Assembly (NCBI GenBank): GCA_002964805.2
Contig: PUDQ02000018.1
Span: forward strand, 124,001-188,000
Direction: 5' to 3'
Origin: Trametes villosa
Lineage: Eukaryota; Basidiomycota; Agaricomycetes; Polyporales; Polyporaceae
DNA: 64,000 bases
Positions 1 through 12,592 of the stretch are shown one piece after another. The notes below the pieces were generated by a model, which saw only the letters and a program-made list of their open reading frames with translations, was not told the DNA's origin and made no database searches. Every line of letters begins with the position of its first letter. The first letter of the stretch is position 1. A program made the position numbers and the translations under genes.

Positions 1-818
1 GCTGAACTTTCGACATCTATAGCCGTGTGATTTAAGGCAAGCAGCTACAGTATACCCTTTAATGGAAGTAAGCACAGTGAGATATCCGAGATTAGCAGAA
101 GCTGAGAGCAGATGGGCGTGGCGAGGCGCGCGAGTGGTTGAGAAGAGAAGAGGTGGAACGCAAAGGACGAGAAGCTGGGATCGAGCTGGAAGCTGGAAGG
201 CCGACGCGTCCTGATGACGCATTCCCCGGCCCCCCGATACAGATCTCGATCGTTTTCATATGGGCGCTTATGCGCCGAATTCTACTCAACGCCGCGCCCG
301 CGCGCTCAGTTCATCCCGCCATCACTCTCTTGCCTTGAATAGACTGTCATCGTCGCTATCTTCACTTACTCTCTACCGCTCGAATGCTTTTTGACGCGCT
401 TGAAGTCTCTCATCGACAAGATTCTGCAAGTTATCCGCATACAGTGCAGCTAGAAGCCCGGGGATTCTCGTAGGATCGCAGTGGCGATGTTGAATCTGGA
501 CATGTCTGCAGCATTTCCTTCGTTTGTGATAGGTAGCACAACCCATTCCCAGTACTGTCAGGCATACGGCTGGAGGGACGACAAGGTTAACGTTTGAGGG
601 TCGACATCATCCTCTCACCATCTACAGGTTCCGATAACCCCGCGCCTCCCGGTCTTACGGGGTGCAGGTCTTCCAACCATACAAATGCATGGGTGTGATT
701 CCTCATGACCCGTCAGTTACCGTAGGAAGTCATACTGTTTCTCATGACAGAGTCATAAAGGTAGGTCTAGCCCGGTAATATCAACCCAGTCCCCTCTACG
801 GTCGAACCCTAGCTCATC
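1..818. other. Upstream region of the first P450 gene
   Basis: No gene is supported here. The stretch around 285-370 resembles DNA at about 3046-3131 and more weakly at about 5981-6066, the same relative place upstream of the next P450 copies. A short shared string also occurs at about 206-222 and 2998-3014. This is the 5' part of the repeated unit that carries each type A P450. A conserved upstream box at 583-595 is listed separately. Confidence 0.6.
583..595 (+). promoter_or_regulatory. Conserved upstream box, P450 copy 1
   Basis: AAGGTTAACGTTT lies 236 bases before the P450 start at 819. Matching or near-matching boxes lie 280, 263 and 280 bases before the starts of the other three type A P450s. 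The core GTTAAC is palindromic. It may be a transcription-factor site or simply conserved duplication history; no factor is assigned. Confidence 0.4.
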
Positions 819-2905
819 ATGACACTCCTCGAGCCTGAGTTCGACTTTTTGCCACTCACGATTTTCTTTGCGCTCTTCCTTGTGGCTGCTTTCCTCCTAC
901 GGTCAACCTTTGCATGGAGGGCACGCTCTCGGAACCTTCCGCTACCCCCCGGGCCGAAGCCATTGCTCCTCATCGGCAACATGCTGGACCTACCGAAAAA
1001 CAAGCCTTGGTTCCGCTTGCGCGACATGAGGAGAAAATACGGCGAGTCACGGTTCTGTCTCTCTTCTCATGCTGCCACTAAACTTTGAATGTCCCACTCC
1101 TAGGCGACATCGTCCACCTGGACGTCCTTGGGCACCATATGGTCGTGCTCGGATCCGCCAGAGTTGTGGTCGAATACCTCGAAAAGCGCTCGAGAAACTC
1201 GGCTGATAGACCCCCCAGTCCCGTCGTTGAATTGTGCGTATGCCGTCTTCCCTTGTGCTTGGGTTGCACTGACTGCAACCTAGATCCGGACAGGAAGTGA
1301 ACTTCGCTGTCATCCGCTATGGGCAATGGTGGAGGCGACATCGTCGCGTGTTCTGGCAACAGTTCCACCCAGGCGCCGCGGGGAACTACAACACGCTCCA
1401 GCGCAAGCACGCACACCGATTGCTGGCCCGCCTGCTTCAGCCTACCTCAGGTTCGCAAGTAGTCAAGCATGTCCGACTGTGAGTGCCGTGAAGTCTAACA
1501 AGTCCTCGCTTGGGCACACAGGCTGAAAAGACCTCTTCCTAGCTCTCTATCAGGCATCCTGCTTGAGCTCATTTACGGCATCGAAGTTGCGAATGAGAAT
1601 GTCGAGATCCTACCGATGGTTGACCATATCGGGGTCGCGATGGAGCAGGCCAGCCCTGGACACTTCGCAATTGATGTGTTCCCGTTTCTACGACATGTCC
1701 CGGCGTGGTTTCCTGGTGCTGGGTTTCACAAGATGTTCGCACGTTCGAAGGCTGCGGCGGACTACCTGAAGGATGTACCGTTCAACGCGGTGAAGGCAGC
1801 TATGGTAAGCCCTTGCGACACTCGTGACTGAGTATCGAGGCTGATACTGGAGACGTACAGGCGAACGGAGAGGTCCTGGATTGCGTCGCCACGAAGTTAC
1901 TCGCGAGTGCGAGCGAGGACGATGAACTCCTCAGGAACATCTGCGTCGTGTCTGTCGAAGGTGAGTTACGCTCAACTCCCGCACGCCACATTCTGACTCA
2001 GAGAGCGTTTCCCTGCCAGGCGGAGTGGACACGGTAGCTCGGTTCACAGCGTTCGATGGGCATTGCACTGATGGTTAATGGAACCTGTAGACTTCCTCCG
2101 CGCTGAGCGCGTTCTTCCTAGCTATGGCTCTATACCCTGACGTCCAGAGGAAGGCTCAAGCGGAGCTCGAGGCAGTTGTCGGTCCCCACCGCCTCCCCGA
2201 GTACAGCGATGGACCCGCTCTGGTGTACGTCAACGCCCTCATCAAGGAGCTTCTGCGCTGGCACGCAGTCGTCCCACTAGGCATACCACACTGCACGCTC
2301 GAGGACGACGAGTTCCACGGCTACTTCATTCCCGCCGGTACGGTACTCATCCCGAGTGTCTGGTACGTACTGTAGCTGTCCGGCTCCTCGCTGCCACGCT
2401 CATGGCCACTGGCAGGGACATCATGCACGACCCCGAAGTATACGACAGCCCCGACGAATTCCGACCAGAACGCTTCATACGCGATGGGCAGCTCGACCCG
2501 ACCGTGCGTGACCCGAGCGCGTTCGTCTTCGGTTTTGGCAGAAGGCGAGTGGTCTCGGCCCGGTATCTCACAATTCCTGATGTGCTGACGCGCCTTCTTG
2601 TATGGTAAGGTTCTGCCCGGGACGGTACTTTGCGCACGCCTCGCTATTGATCCACATTGCATCCGTGCTGCACGTCTTCGACGTCGGCCCGCCCCTCGAT
2701 GACGCAGGCCATCCTGTGCAAATCAAGCACACGCAAGGCCACGGACTTCTCTCGTACGTACAACGCTGGACGCTAGCTCGATTACATGGCTGATAGCGGT
2801 ATCAGAAATCCCGAAGACTACCAGTGCACGGTCAGGCCCCGTTCCGCGTCGGCAGAAGAGCTCATCGCGCTCGCGGCGCAATCCAAACCTTCCGCCTCGG
2901 AATGA
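819..2905 (+). CDS. Cytochrome P450 monooxygenase, type A copy 1
   Basis: Microsomal heme-thiolate monooxygenase, most like the basidiomycete P450s usually annotated as O-methylsterigmatocystin oxidoreductase-like (CYP64 clan); the substrate is unknown. Ten exons join in frame: 819-1041, 1104-1233, 1284-1478, 1543-1804, 1861-1960, 2020-2033, 2091-2362, 2416-2544, 2610-2753 and 2806-2905, giving 522 residues. The N-terminus has a hydrophobic anchor (about residues 11-28), then a basic segment and the proline hinge LPLPPGPKP. The I-helix reads GGVDTT, the K-helix ELLR, then PERF and the heme loop FGFGRRFCPGRYF with the ligand Cys. Two introns, 1042-1103 and 2545-2609, start with GC instead of GT. 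First of four close tandem copies. The family call is firm; the subfamily is not assigned. Confidence 0.93.
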
Positions 2906-3800
2906 GCGATTGGCGACACCGGGGTGCGTCATGGGGCTCGCGCTGTATCTCCTTGTTATACTTATGCATGCGCGTCCGATAAGCTGCAGGGCATCGCGTC
3001 CTGATGACGCATTCCGAACACTTGTACATTGACCCCTACTAGCCTCTACTCAATGTCACACCGATGCGCTGTACTCATCCCGTCAGCTCACTTCCCTCGA
3101 AGAGACTGTCGGCGCTGCTATCCTCACTTAGAGCTTATCACGGGACGACTTCGCCAATGCATACCGCCTAACCTTCGCCACTTGCGTGTCAGTTAGTCCC
3201 GTAAACATGGCAGTGGCCGAGATTCCCGGCTGAGCTACTGGCTCATGACGGATTATCAAAGCACGGGCATTCTGGCGAAGGCGCTCAAGCTCAAGTCCAA
3301 TGTGAGTACGTTGTGATACTTGGAAGTCTCGGCTTGACTCCATGTTAACGACACGATAGCCAAATTGTATAGAGTTCGACGTTCACCGGCAATTCCCAGC
3401 TATCGAAGGGTCATCACACGTACACAGAGGTTCAAGTTGACGCACCCGGAAGCTGGATATCCTTATGCGAGTTTTCTCAATCTCGCCCAGGCACAGTGTC
3501 AGATAGAGGGGCAAGTGGGCAAGGTTAACGTTCAAAAGCTGACACCTTCAAGCTCACTCTCGCATCCACTCGTCATCTACAGCTGCCGGCGCCCAGTGCC
3601 CGTCGGCCGTACGGGAACCGTGTCTGACAACTTCGTCGCATCGTATGTGTGCGGATTCATACGGCTTGGCGAATGCCTGGAAAGCGATAATATCTCCCAA
3701 GAGAAAGCTTCAAATGGCCGGACGGTTTCGGTTTCTTCAGCGCGGCGTCCTGTAGCCCCTCTGCGGTTGGGACCAACTAGTCACGGCGCCCTCAGATCCT
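2906..3800. other. Intergenic, upstream of P450 copy 2
   Basis: No gene is supported. About 2990-3131 repeats sequence found upstream of copy 1, so the duplicated unit includes the 5' flank. An open frame at 3365-3955 overlaps the true start of copy 2 in another frame and lacks any family resemblance. Confidence 0.6.
3521..3532 (+). promoter_or_regulatory. Conserved upstream box, P450 copy 2
   Basis: AAGGTTAACGTT lies 280 bases before the start at 3801, and is followed by a GCTGACACC string that is also seen near the weaker box of copy 3. It may be regulatory; this rests only on comparison between copies. Confidence 0.4.
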
Positions 3801-5872
3801 ATGTCTGGCCTATCGCCCTTCACCATACTCCTGACGCTCTGTATCGCAGCCGTCCTCCTCGTACTCCGGTCGACTCTGAGATGGAGGGCACGCTCTCGAG
3901 GTCTCCCGCTACCTCCCGGTCCCAAACCTCTCCCAGTCATCGGCAACATGCTTGACCTCCCGAAATACAAACCGTGGTCTCGCCTTCGCGAGATGAGCAA
4001 ACAATATGGTGAGTGACATGATCATATTTCTCCTTTTACGTGCCACTGAGCTTGAGAGAAATCTCCTGTAGGGGACATCGTGCACCTGAATGTGCTTGGG
4101 CAATCAATGGTCGTCCTCGGATCCGCTAGCATCGTGACGGAATACCTCGAGAAGCGGTCTAGGAACACAGCCGACAGAGCGTCGAACGCCGTCGTCGACC
4201 TGTGCGTCTGTTGTCTCTTCAGTGTGCGTTGCGCTGACCGCGGTCGCCAGGTCTGGACAACTATACAACTTTGCCGTTATACCCTATGGACAGTGGTGGA
4301 GGCGACACCGCCGCGTATTCTGGCAAGAGTTCCACCCGAACGCTGTGACCAAATACAACCCTGTTCAGCTCACCCACACGCACCGCTTCCTCGCGCGACT
4401 TCTTCAGTCTCCCTCGCGCGTGACTGAGCATATCCGATTGTGAGCGCCCCAAGATCGTCTTCCCCATTTCCGCACACTGGCTAATCGACGTCTAATTCAT
4501 CCAGCTCTTTGTCAGCCCTTCTGCTCGAGGTGGCCTACGGCGTCGACCTCACCGACGAACATGACGAGAACCTAGTGGCGATCGACAATCTCGCGACCGC
4601 CCTGGAGCAAGACAGTCCTGGCCACTTCGCGGTGGATATACTCCCTGTCCTACGCCACCTCCCTGGATGGTTTCCCGGCGCCGGGTTCCAGAAGACGTTC
4701 GCCGAGTGCAAGGCGGCCGTCGATCACTTGTTGACTGTGCCGTTCAATGCAGTCAAGGAAGCCATGGTAGGCGTTCGCTGTACCCCGGTCCGAGTACTAT
4801 CGAGACTAATACTCGAACATACAGGTATACGGGGAGGCTCGCGAGTGCCTTGCCGCGACTCTGCTTGCGAAAGCGAATGAAGACGAGAAAATTTTGAGGG
4901 ATGTATGTGTTGTTTCTATACAAGGTCAGTCGATGGTGGACGCCGGTGCGTGAACGGCTCACTGATAGCACCTCTGCACTAGGGGGCGTGGATACGGTTA
5001 GTTTATCAACCCCACTCACGTTTTATGACACTCAACGGGCCTCCTAATCATCAGACCACTACCGCGCTAAACGCGTTCTTCGTAGCTATGGGGCTGTTCC
5101 CAGAGGTGCAAAGGAAGGCTCAAGCGGAGCTCGACCGAGTCGTCGGCCCACACCGCCTCCCGGAGTACAGCGACAGCGCCGACCTGGTGTACATCAACGC
5201 CCTCATCAAGGAACTGCTACGCTGGCACTTGGTGATTCCTCTCGGCATCCAACACTGCACGTTCGAGGACGATGAGCTCCATGGCTACTTCATTCCTGCT
5301 GGTACGATACTCATCCCGAACGTCTGGTGCGTCTATCGCGGGATCGAGTACCGTGATCTCGCTCACGTCTGCCGACAGGGATATCATGCATGACCCAGAC
5401 GCGTACGAGAGTCCCGACGAATTTCGGCCAGAGCGCTTCATACGCGACGGGAAGCTAGACCCCTCAGTGCGCGACCCGAACGCGTTTATCTTCGGCTTTG
5501 GCAAACGGCGAGCGACCGCGGTCACTTTCCTTATAACTCCCATGATACTCATGCGTCATATCACCCTGTTAGGTTCTGCCCCGGTCGGTACTTCGCGCTC
5601 GCGTCGCTGTTCGTCCACGTCGCGTCCGTGCTGCACGTCTTCGATATCGGCCTGCCGGTCGACGACGCAGGCAAGCCGATCCAAATCAAGCACGAGCAAG
5701 GCCCTGGCCTTGTGTCGTACGTACAGTCCCCAGTCGTATGACCCTGCAATGCGGCTGAAAGTGGAGCACGACTAGACAACCCGAAGACTGTCGGTGTACG
5801 ATCAAACCCCGCTCCGCATCGGCAGAGGAGCTGATCGCGCTCGCGCAACACAACATTTCTCATTCAGGATGA
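3801..5872 (+). CDS. Cytochrome P450 monooxygenase, type A copy 2
   Basis: Close paralogue of the gene at 819 with the same ten-exon layout and about 520 residues. An N-terminal anchor (about residues 7-22) precedes LPLPPGPKPLPVIGN. The I-helix GGVDTT is split by the exon at 4983-4996, and the K-helix is ELLRW. PERF is followed by FGFGKRFCPGRYF, with the heme Cys intact. The intron before the heme loop, 5508-5572, begins GCGAGC, a GC donor. The ATG at 3801 opens the hydrophobic anchor and matches the other copies. No frameshift or internal stop was found when exons were joined. Probably an ER-bound oxidase acting with a P450 reductase encoded elsewhere. Confidence 0.93.
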
Positions 5873-6729
5873 GCTATTCTCGCCACCGGAGCTCGTTCCG
5901 AGTCCTATGGTTTCTGAGCTATAGTAGAGTGGCGCGTCACATCCGTTCCACATTATGGATTATGATCATTTGCTCGCACACTGAACTCTACTCAACGCTA
6001 TGCCCTTGCTCCCGATTCGGGCCACTATCGCTCTGACCTTTGGTGGACTGTCAGCGTGGCCGTCTTCAGATGCAGTTCGCCATGGAAAAGCTACATCGAC
6101 ACATGGGCCGCCACCTAAACTCCACGGCTCGCCCGCTGTCTAATCCCGCGGACATGGCGCAGTCGAACCCGCGGCGGTTGCATATCCTCTGGATTGACCA
6201 GCACATGATTGTTCATCAGGATCCGGACATGCAAGCGAACGCCACCCACAGCATGTGAGTACGCTACGAAACGACAGATCTGGATCTACCTCATGTTCAT
6301 GCACTCACAGACAGGTTGTACAGTACAATCCTCGCGCATCGCAAGGTCGTCGCGCAGGCCCAGGCTGAATCTTCCGAAAATGACATAGGTATCTAACTGG
6401 CAGTGTCCCCTGTCTTGAAGACGAGTTAGACCCATGCACAGTGTCGGAGTCAAGTGGCGAGAGGACAAGGATAGCGTTTGGGGGCTGACACCTTCGTGCT
6501 CGCGTATCCTCGTCATCAATAGGTGCCGATTCCCTGTGCCTTCGGCTTACGGGATGTGCCTTCCAAGACGTAGACTCGGATCCACAGGGACGGACTCGCA
6601 TGGTTTGGTGTATGCCCAAAAACTTATGAAGTCTCTCATGGGAGGACCTCAAATGGCCAGACACGCTCAGTTCCGTCAACCCAGTCTCCCGTTGGCTTTT
6701 TGAGCTCGGAACCCAGCTCAGCGCTCATC
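5873..6729. other. Intergenic, upstream of P450 copy 3
   Basis: No gene is supported. Around 5981-6066 there is weak similarity to the upstream blocks of copies 1 and 2, as expected for a decayed 5' part of the repeated unit. Short open frames on both strands look like chance. Confidence 0.5.
6467..6479 (+). promoter_or_regulatory. Degenerate upstream box, P450 copy 3
   Basis: AAGGATAGCGTTT lies 263 bases before the start at 6730. It differs at two positions from the box of copies 1 and 4 and is followed by the same CTGACACC string as copy 2. The palindromic GTTAAC core is lost, so this copy could be regulated differently. Confidence 0.3.
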
Positions 6730-8809
6730 ATGGCACCCTCAGAGCTTACCTCTAGCTTGTCTCTCCTCCTGACCCCCTTAGTGCTCTGTCTTACAGCCGT
6801 CCTCGTACAATCGACTCTGAGATGGAGGGCACGCTCCCGAGGACTCCCGCTACCTCCCGGACCTCCACCTCTCCCCATTGTCGGCAATATGTTCGACGTT
6901 CCGAAGTACAAGCCCTGGATCTTTTACCGCGAAATGAGTAGAAAATATGGTAAGCGGCATAGCGATGTCCCTTTGATGTGGCACTGACCTCAGACATTCG
7001 ATTTCAGGCGAGATCGTGCATTTGGATGTACTCGGCCAATCGGTGGTCGTGCTCGGATCCGCCAACGTTGCCATCGAATATCTGGAGAAGCGGTCGAGGA
7101 ACTCGGCCGACAGAGCGTCGAATCCTGTTATCGACTTGTGGGTATGCTTGCGCTTCCGCCGGTGGCTCGGATGTGCTGATCGCGGCACAGATCAGGACAG
7201 CTATTCAACTTCGCGATCATCCGGTATGGGCAGTGGTGGAGGCGCCATCGCCGCACGTTTTGGCAGCAGTTCCACCCGGGCGCCGTGGCAAAGTACAACC
7301 CAATCCAACGCGTACACGCACACCGGTTTCTCGCGCGGCTGCTCAAGTCCCCTGCGCAAGTGACCGAGCATACTCGATTGTGAGCGTCCCCAAGCCCGCC
7401 ATTTCCCCTCTCTCGTGTATAGCTGACATTGATGCTCCCAGCTCGTTGTCCAGCGCTCTGCTCGAGGTGGCCTATGGTATCAAAGTCGCCGACGAGCACG
7501 ACGAAAACCTAGCGGCCGTCCACGATCTAGCGGTCGCAATAGCACAGGCCAGTCCCGGCCACTTCGCGGTAGAGGTATTCCCGCTGCTACGTTACCTCCC
7601 TGCGTGGTTCCCTGGCGCTGGGTTTCAAAAGACATTCGCCCGGTGCAAGGCCGCGGCCGATCATCTCACGACTGTACCATTCAATGCGGTCAAGGAAGCT
7701 ATGGTAAGCACTACTTTCGTTTGGCATTGATTTTCGAGGCCAATAAACCCCGTACAGGCATACGGGGAGGCCCGCGAGTGCCTTGCCACAACACTACTTG
7801 CGAGAGCGAGCGAGGATGAGGAGATTCTGAGGGACGTATGCGTTGTATCCATTCAAGGTACGCCCTGACAGTTGGGACGTATACGTGCCACAGCTTGCTA
7901 ACGGCATTTTTGTCTCAGGGGGCGTAGACACGGTGAGTTTGCTCACTGTGCCCAACACGTCAAGAAATTGATGGTCTTTTGCAACTCGCAGACTACCCTC
8001 GCGCTGAACGCATTCTTCGTCGCTATGGCGCTGTATCCCGAGGTCCAGCGGAAGGCTCAGGCCGAGCTCGACGCCATCGTCGGTTCCCGCCGCCTTCCGG
8101 AGTACAGTGATAGCCCCGCGCTGGTTTACCTCAACGCCCTCATAAGAGAGCTGCTACGCTGGCACCTGGTCATCCCTCTAGGCATTCCACACTTCACGCT
8201 TGAGGACGACGAGTTCCACGGTTACTTTATTCCCGCCGGTACAATGATCGTCCCGAATGTCTGGTGCGCATGTCGCGGAATGAGGCATCTACGCTCTTGC
8301 TCACGACCCACAACAGGGACTTCATGCACGACCCAGAAGCCTACGACAATCCCTACGAATTCCGCCCGGAGCGCTTCGTCCGCGACGGGAAGCTCGACCA
8401 GACGGTGCGCGATCCGAACGCGTTCATCTTCGGCTTTGGCAGAAGGTGAGTGGTTGCGGACCATCTCGTAGCGAGTTCGGGGATGTTCATCCACCGTCTT
8501 GATCGGACAGGTTTTGTCCTGGCCGATACTTCGCGCACGCGTCGCTATTCATCCACATCGCATCCGTGCTGCACGTCTATGACATCGGCCTACCGGTCGA
8601 TGACGCAGGCCGTCCGATTCAAATCAAGCACGAGCAGGCCCATGGCCTTGCGTCGTACGTACACCCCTAGTCGTATGACCCTGCAATGCGGCTGAAAGTG
8701 GAGCACGACTAGGCAACCCGAAGACTGTCGGTGTACGATCAAACCCCGTTCCGCTTCGGCAGAAGAGCTCATCGGCATGGCGCAATCCAAACCTTCGCCT
8801 TCACGATGA
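6730..8809 (+). CDS. Cytochrome P450 monooxygenase, type A copy 3
   Basis: Same family, exon order and size (about 520 residues) as its neighbours. The ATG at 6730 was chosen because it precedes the hydrophobic anchor and aligns with the other copies; the frame upstream has no ATG. The proline hinge is LPLPPGPPPLPIVGN. The I-helix GGVDTT lies across the 14-nt exon 7919-7932. ELLRW, PERF and FGFGRRFCPGRYF are all present. Unlike copies 1, 2 and 4, the intron before the heme loop (8446-8510) has a normal GT donor. All exons join without a stop, so the gene looks functional. Confidence 0.92.
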
Positions 8810-9896
8810 GGCATTGATTCTACCAGAGTGCGTCACGGGTTGTATAACTGTCGATATCATTGTAATTGTGCTCCCTAGTGAGCGCTGTGCATCGTGCTAA
8901 ACATGTAGTATCAATACAAAGAAGTAAAATGCATTGAACGTGTAGGTTTATGTATGTGAACATGGTGTAGTACTCGTGCTCGCATACCGCGCGAGATTAC
9001 TTCCTAGTTACAGTAAGTACTGCTGCGGCTGATAATCTCCCGTCAAGGCTTCCCCGGAGGTCGTTCGACTGACCGTCACTCGAAGGACTCCGACTCGGGG
9101 AAGCTCAAGCGCTCAGGCTCAGGCTGCGAGTCCTATCGAGATCTGTTATGACGCATCTCCTGACGCCCGATACGCATCTCGATCAAATTCACGGGCGCTC
9201 AAAGGCGCTCAATCACTGGTCTGTACTCAACGCCACGCCACCGCGCGACATTTGCTGCCAGCACACTCTCTCCTCGGACAAATAACCGATGTCACTCGGA
9301 TTCACACACTTTACCTGTTTATTACTATCTGTTCCATCGTCTTGCTACAAACATGGCAGCTGCATAGGGGCAATCCGAGTGATCGCCGACATGAACGTGC
9401 GTATACTCCCCAAAGGATTCGGTGACCATTTCTTCCGCCTATGTATTGACACGTGGGTAGTACGCAGCACATGCATGAACAACTTGGGGCCGTGTGATAT
9501 GGGGCGTCGTCACACCTGGCGCGCCCTTCAAACTAGGCACTCTCGATACCGATACTTCTTGATCATAAGGGCAGCATGAACTCGCACGCTGGGTCAACAT
9601 GGGTCCATCTGAGGGCAAGGTTAACGTTTCGGGCCTCAGGGCTCAGCGCTGAGCGCTGTAGCGTCGGAGAACGTTAGGAGCTTCGGACACTATTCACGAT
9701 GCCGATACCCGATACCTCTCGGAAACTGTGGGACGCGAGCCTGTCGGCTGTAGTTGATGCAGATGGGTATGGTGTGCTAGGGAAGCTATAGCGTATCTCA
9801 TGAAGCTCATTTAAGAGACGGATTCAAGGAACGGGTAAGCTCGATATTGTCCATTCCATCCCTTGCATCCCCTCTGTCGTCAAGAGCTTACACACT
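8810..9896. other. Intergenic, upstream of P450 copy 4
   Basis: No gene is supported. The stretch near 9145-9260 carries strings related to the 5' flanks of copies 1 and 2 (a TGATGACGC-like motif and a TACTCAACGC string). This spacer is about 200 bases longer than the others. Confidence 0.5.
9617..9629 (+). promoter_or_regulatory. Conserved upstream box, P450 copy 4
   Basis: AAGGTTAACGTTT, identical to the box of copy 1, lies 280 bases before the start at 9897. Confidence 0.4.
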
Positions 9897-11965
9897 ATGT
9901 CTCTCATAAAGCCTGTATCTAGCCCCCCGTTTCTCGTAGCTTCCTTTGCGCTCTGCATTGCAGTCTTCCACCTCGCGCGTTTGTCTCTGAGATGGAGAGC
10001 ACGCTCTCGAGGCCTTCCTCTGCCTCCTGGCCCGAAATCTCTCCCCATCATTGGCAATATTCTTGACGTTCCAAAGGACAAGCCTTGGATCGGGTTTCGC
10101 GAGATGAGCCGCAAGCACGGTGAGTGGCAGAACGCTATTCCTCGGAGCATCTAAACCAAGGACTTCAACTCTAGGCGAAATCGTATACCTGAATGTACTC
10201 GGGCAATCGGTGGTTGTGCTCGGGTCTGCCAGCATTGCGGCTGAGTACCTCGAGAAGCGATCGAGGAACTCGGCCGATAGGACATCGAGTCCGGTCATCG
10301 ACCTGTGCGTGTATTGTTGATGATGCATGATACACCGATCACGCTGACCACAGCCCAGGTCTGGACAACTATTCAACTTTGCCGTCCTTCGCTACGGGCA
10401 GTGGTGGAGGCGACACCGCCGCATATTCTGGCAACACTTCCACTCGGGCGCTGTGGCGAAGTACAACCCAGTTCAGCTCAGCTACACGCGCCAGTTCCTA
10501 GCGCGGCTTCTTCAGTCCCCTTCACGAGTGACCGACCACATCCGATTGTGAGCGTCCCGGATTGGCATCTTGCTTCGTCTACGTACATCTAACCTATACT
10601 CGTCTCAGCTCCTTGTCAGGCATTCTGCTCGAAGTAGCCTATGGTATCAAAGTAGCCGACGAGCACAACGAGAACCTAGCGTCAGTCCAAAATCTAGCGG
10701 TAGCGATCGAACAAGCCAGTCCCGGCCATTTTGCTGTGGAGAAATTCCCGCTTTTGCGCCATCTCCCCGAATGGGTTCCTGGCGCCGGATTCCAGAGGCT
10801 GTTTGCTCGGTGCAAGGCCGCAGCGCATTACTTGACGACTGTGCCATTCAATGCAGTCAAGGAAGCCATGGTAAGCACTCGCTATAATCGGTCAAACTCG
10901 AGACTGAAGTACGACCGTACAGGCATATGGGGAGGCCCCCGAGTGCCTTGCCTCGACTATGCTGACGCAAGCGGACGAGGACGAGGAGGTCTTGAGAAAC
11001 GTCTGCGTCGTTTCTATCCAAGGTGAGTTCAGTTCGATCGCACGGGCTCTGAGGCTTGCTGATAGCATCCGTACCTCAGGGGGTGTGGATACGGTATCTC
11101 GGTTCACGTCTTCTGCCATCCCATGCCACTAACGGTTCATGACGATCCGCAGAGTCGTATCGCGCTGGAGGCATTTTTCTTAGCCATGTCGCTCTTTCCC
11201 GAGGTGCAAAGGAAGGCCCAGGCAGAGCTCGAGGCCGTCGTCGGTCCTCACCGCCTTCCGGAGTACAGCGACGGTCCCGCTCTGGTATATATCAATGCCC
11301 TCGTCAAGGAGCTGCTCCGTTGGCACTTGGTCGCCCCTCTGGGCGTCCAGCACTACACCATCGAGGACGACGAATTCCATGGCTACTTCATTCCCGCTGG
11401 GTCGATGCTCGTCCCGAATGTCTGGTGCGCACGGAACGTTACTCATTGCTCGCCGACTCGCTCATGGCCGCTGACAGGGACTTCATGCACGACCCGGAAG
11501 CGTACGAAAACCCCGACGAATTCCGGCCTGAGCGCTTTTTACGCGACGGGAAGCTGGACACGACGGTGCGCGACCCGAGCGCGTTCGTCTTCGGCTTTGG
11601 CAGAAGGCAAGTGACGGCAGCCCGTCTCCCCGGAATCCCTTGGTTGCTGACGCGCCACTTCACATGGTCAGGTTCTGCCCGGGGCGGTACTTCGCGCACG
11701 CATCGCTGTTAATCCACGTCGCTTCCGTGCTGCACGTCTTCGACATCGGCCCGCCTCTCGACGGCGCGGGCCAGCCGATCAAAATCAAACACGAACAAGG
11801 CCCAGGCCTACTCTCGTACGTACAGCTCAGGTCTTGTGGTCAGAATATAAGGTTGAGTTTGCACTTAGGGATCCCGAAGACTGCCGGTGCACTATCAAAC
11901 CCCGCTCTGCATTGGCGGAGGAGCTCGTAACGCTTGCACAATCTAAAATCCCTGCCTCAGGATAA
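9897..11965 (+). CDS. Cytochrome P450 monooxygenase, type A copy 4
   Basis: Fourth tandem type A P450, about 520 residues and ten exons. An N-terminal anchor (about residues 11-26) precedes LPLPPGPKSLPIIGN. The I-helix GGVDT is encoded by the 14-nt exon 11080-11093, and the next exon begins Ser instead of the Thr used by copies 2 and 3. ELLRW, PERF and FGFGRRFCPGRYF are present. The intron before the heme loop, 11607-11671, starts GCAAGT. No disabling change was seen. The C-terminus ends in a Lys-rich tail after a conserved PEDCRCT segment, shared in position with all other copies. Confidence 0.92.
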
Positions 11966-12592
11966 GATGTTCTTGCTGCCAAAATTCGTCGTGAGTTATT
12001 CACCTTTCAATGTGCTGTCTTCATGCCCCTTAGCGGACGATACAATGCCCTCACAAAGTCCGATTCAAAGTAGAACACAGAAGAGCGGCCCGGGGAGATG
12101 TACTAGGGCGTGTATGATTATCTATGTGAAGATGTTTGTGCTTGCGGGCCGTGCATGATTGACTGCCATCCGTACGCTGCGGTGGATGCCTCCCCGCCGA
12201 GCGACCGTCAGCACGGGGCGACTCAACTAGGCACCTCGAGTCATGACTGACGTGCCCCTTCCTCGGCAGCAGAGGGAACGAACGCTTGGCGTCCTACTCC
12301 ACGCCGTCACAGCTGCGAACAGTCAACAGCTGATGACTGGGAGAAGCTCGGGCAGCTTCGCCATTGAGTTGGTACGTGTGGCTGGCTATCAGCATGCGAA
12401 CCGCCTAGCCCGTATCAGCTATGAAGATGTCCCAGCAGTACGTTATAAGTACCTCCATGTACTTTCACGAACTGTCAGTTCCACGATACTGACTCGGCAC
12501 GTTGACGACAGTTACATAACACCTTCGAACTGCTCATATATGCCGTTAGGAGGTTGTCGCGGGCACCGGACCTCTACGTTGCCTGAACGACC
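11966..12592. other. Intergenic, upstream of type B P450 copy 1
   Basis: No gene is supported. About 12310-12440 matches about 16160-16300, upstream of the second type B gene, so the type B duplication also carried its 5' flank. The GTTAAC box of type A genes was not found here. Confidence 0.5.
12310..12440 (+). repeat. Upstream block shared by the two type B P450s, copy 1
   Basis: Imperfect direct repeat of about 16160-16300. Shared strings include AGCATGCGAAC and TTCGCCATTGAG/TTCGCTATTGAG. It is likely part of the duplicated gene unit and may include promoter elements. Confidence 0.5.
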
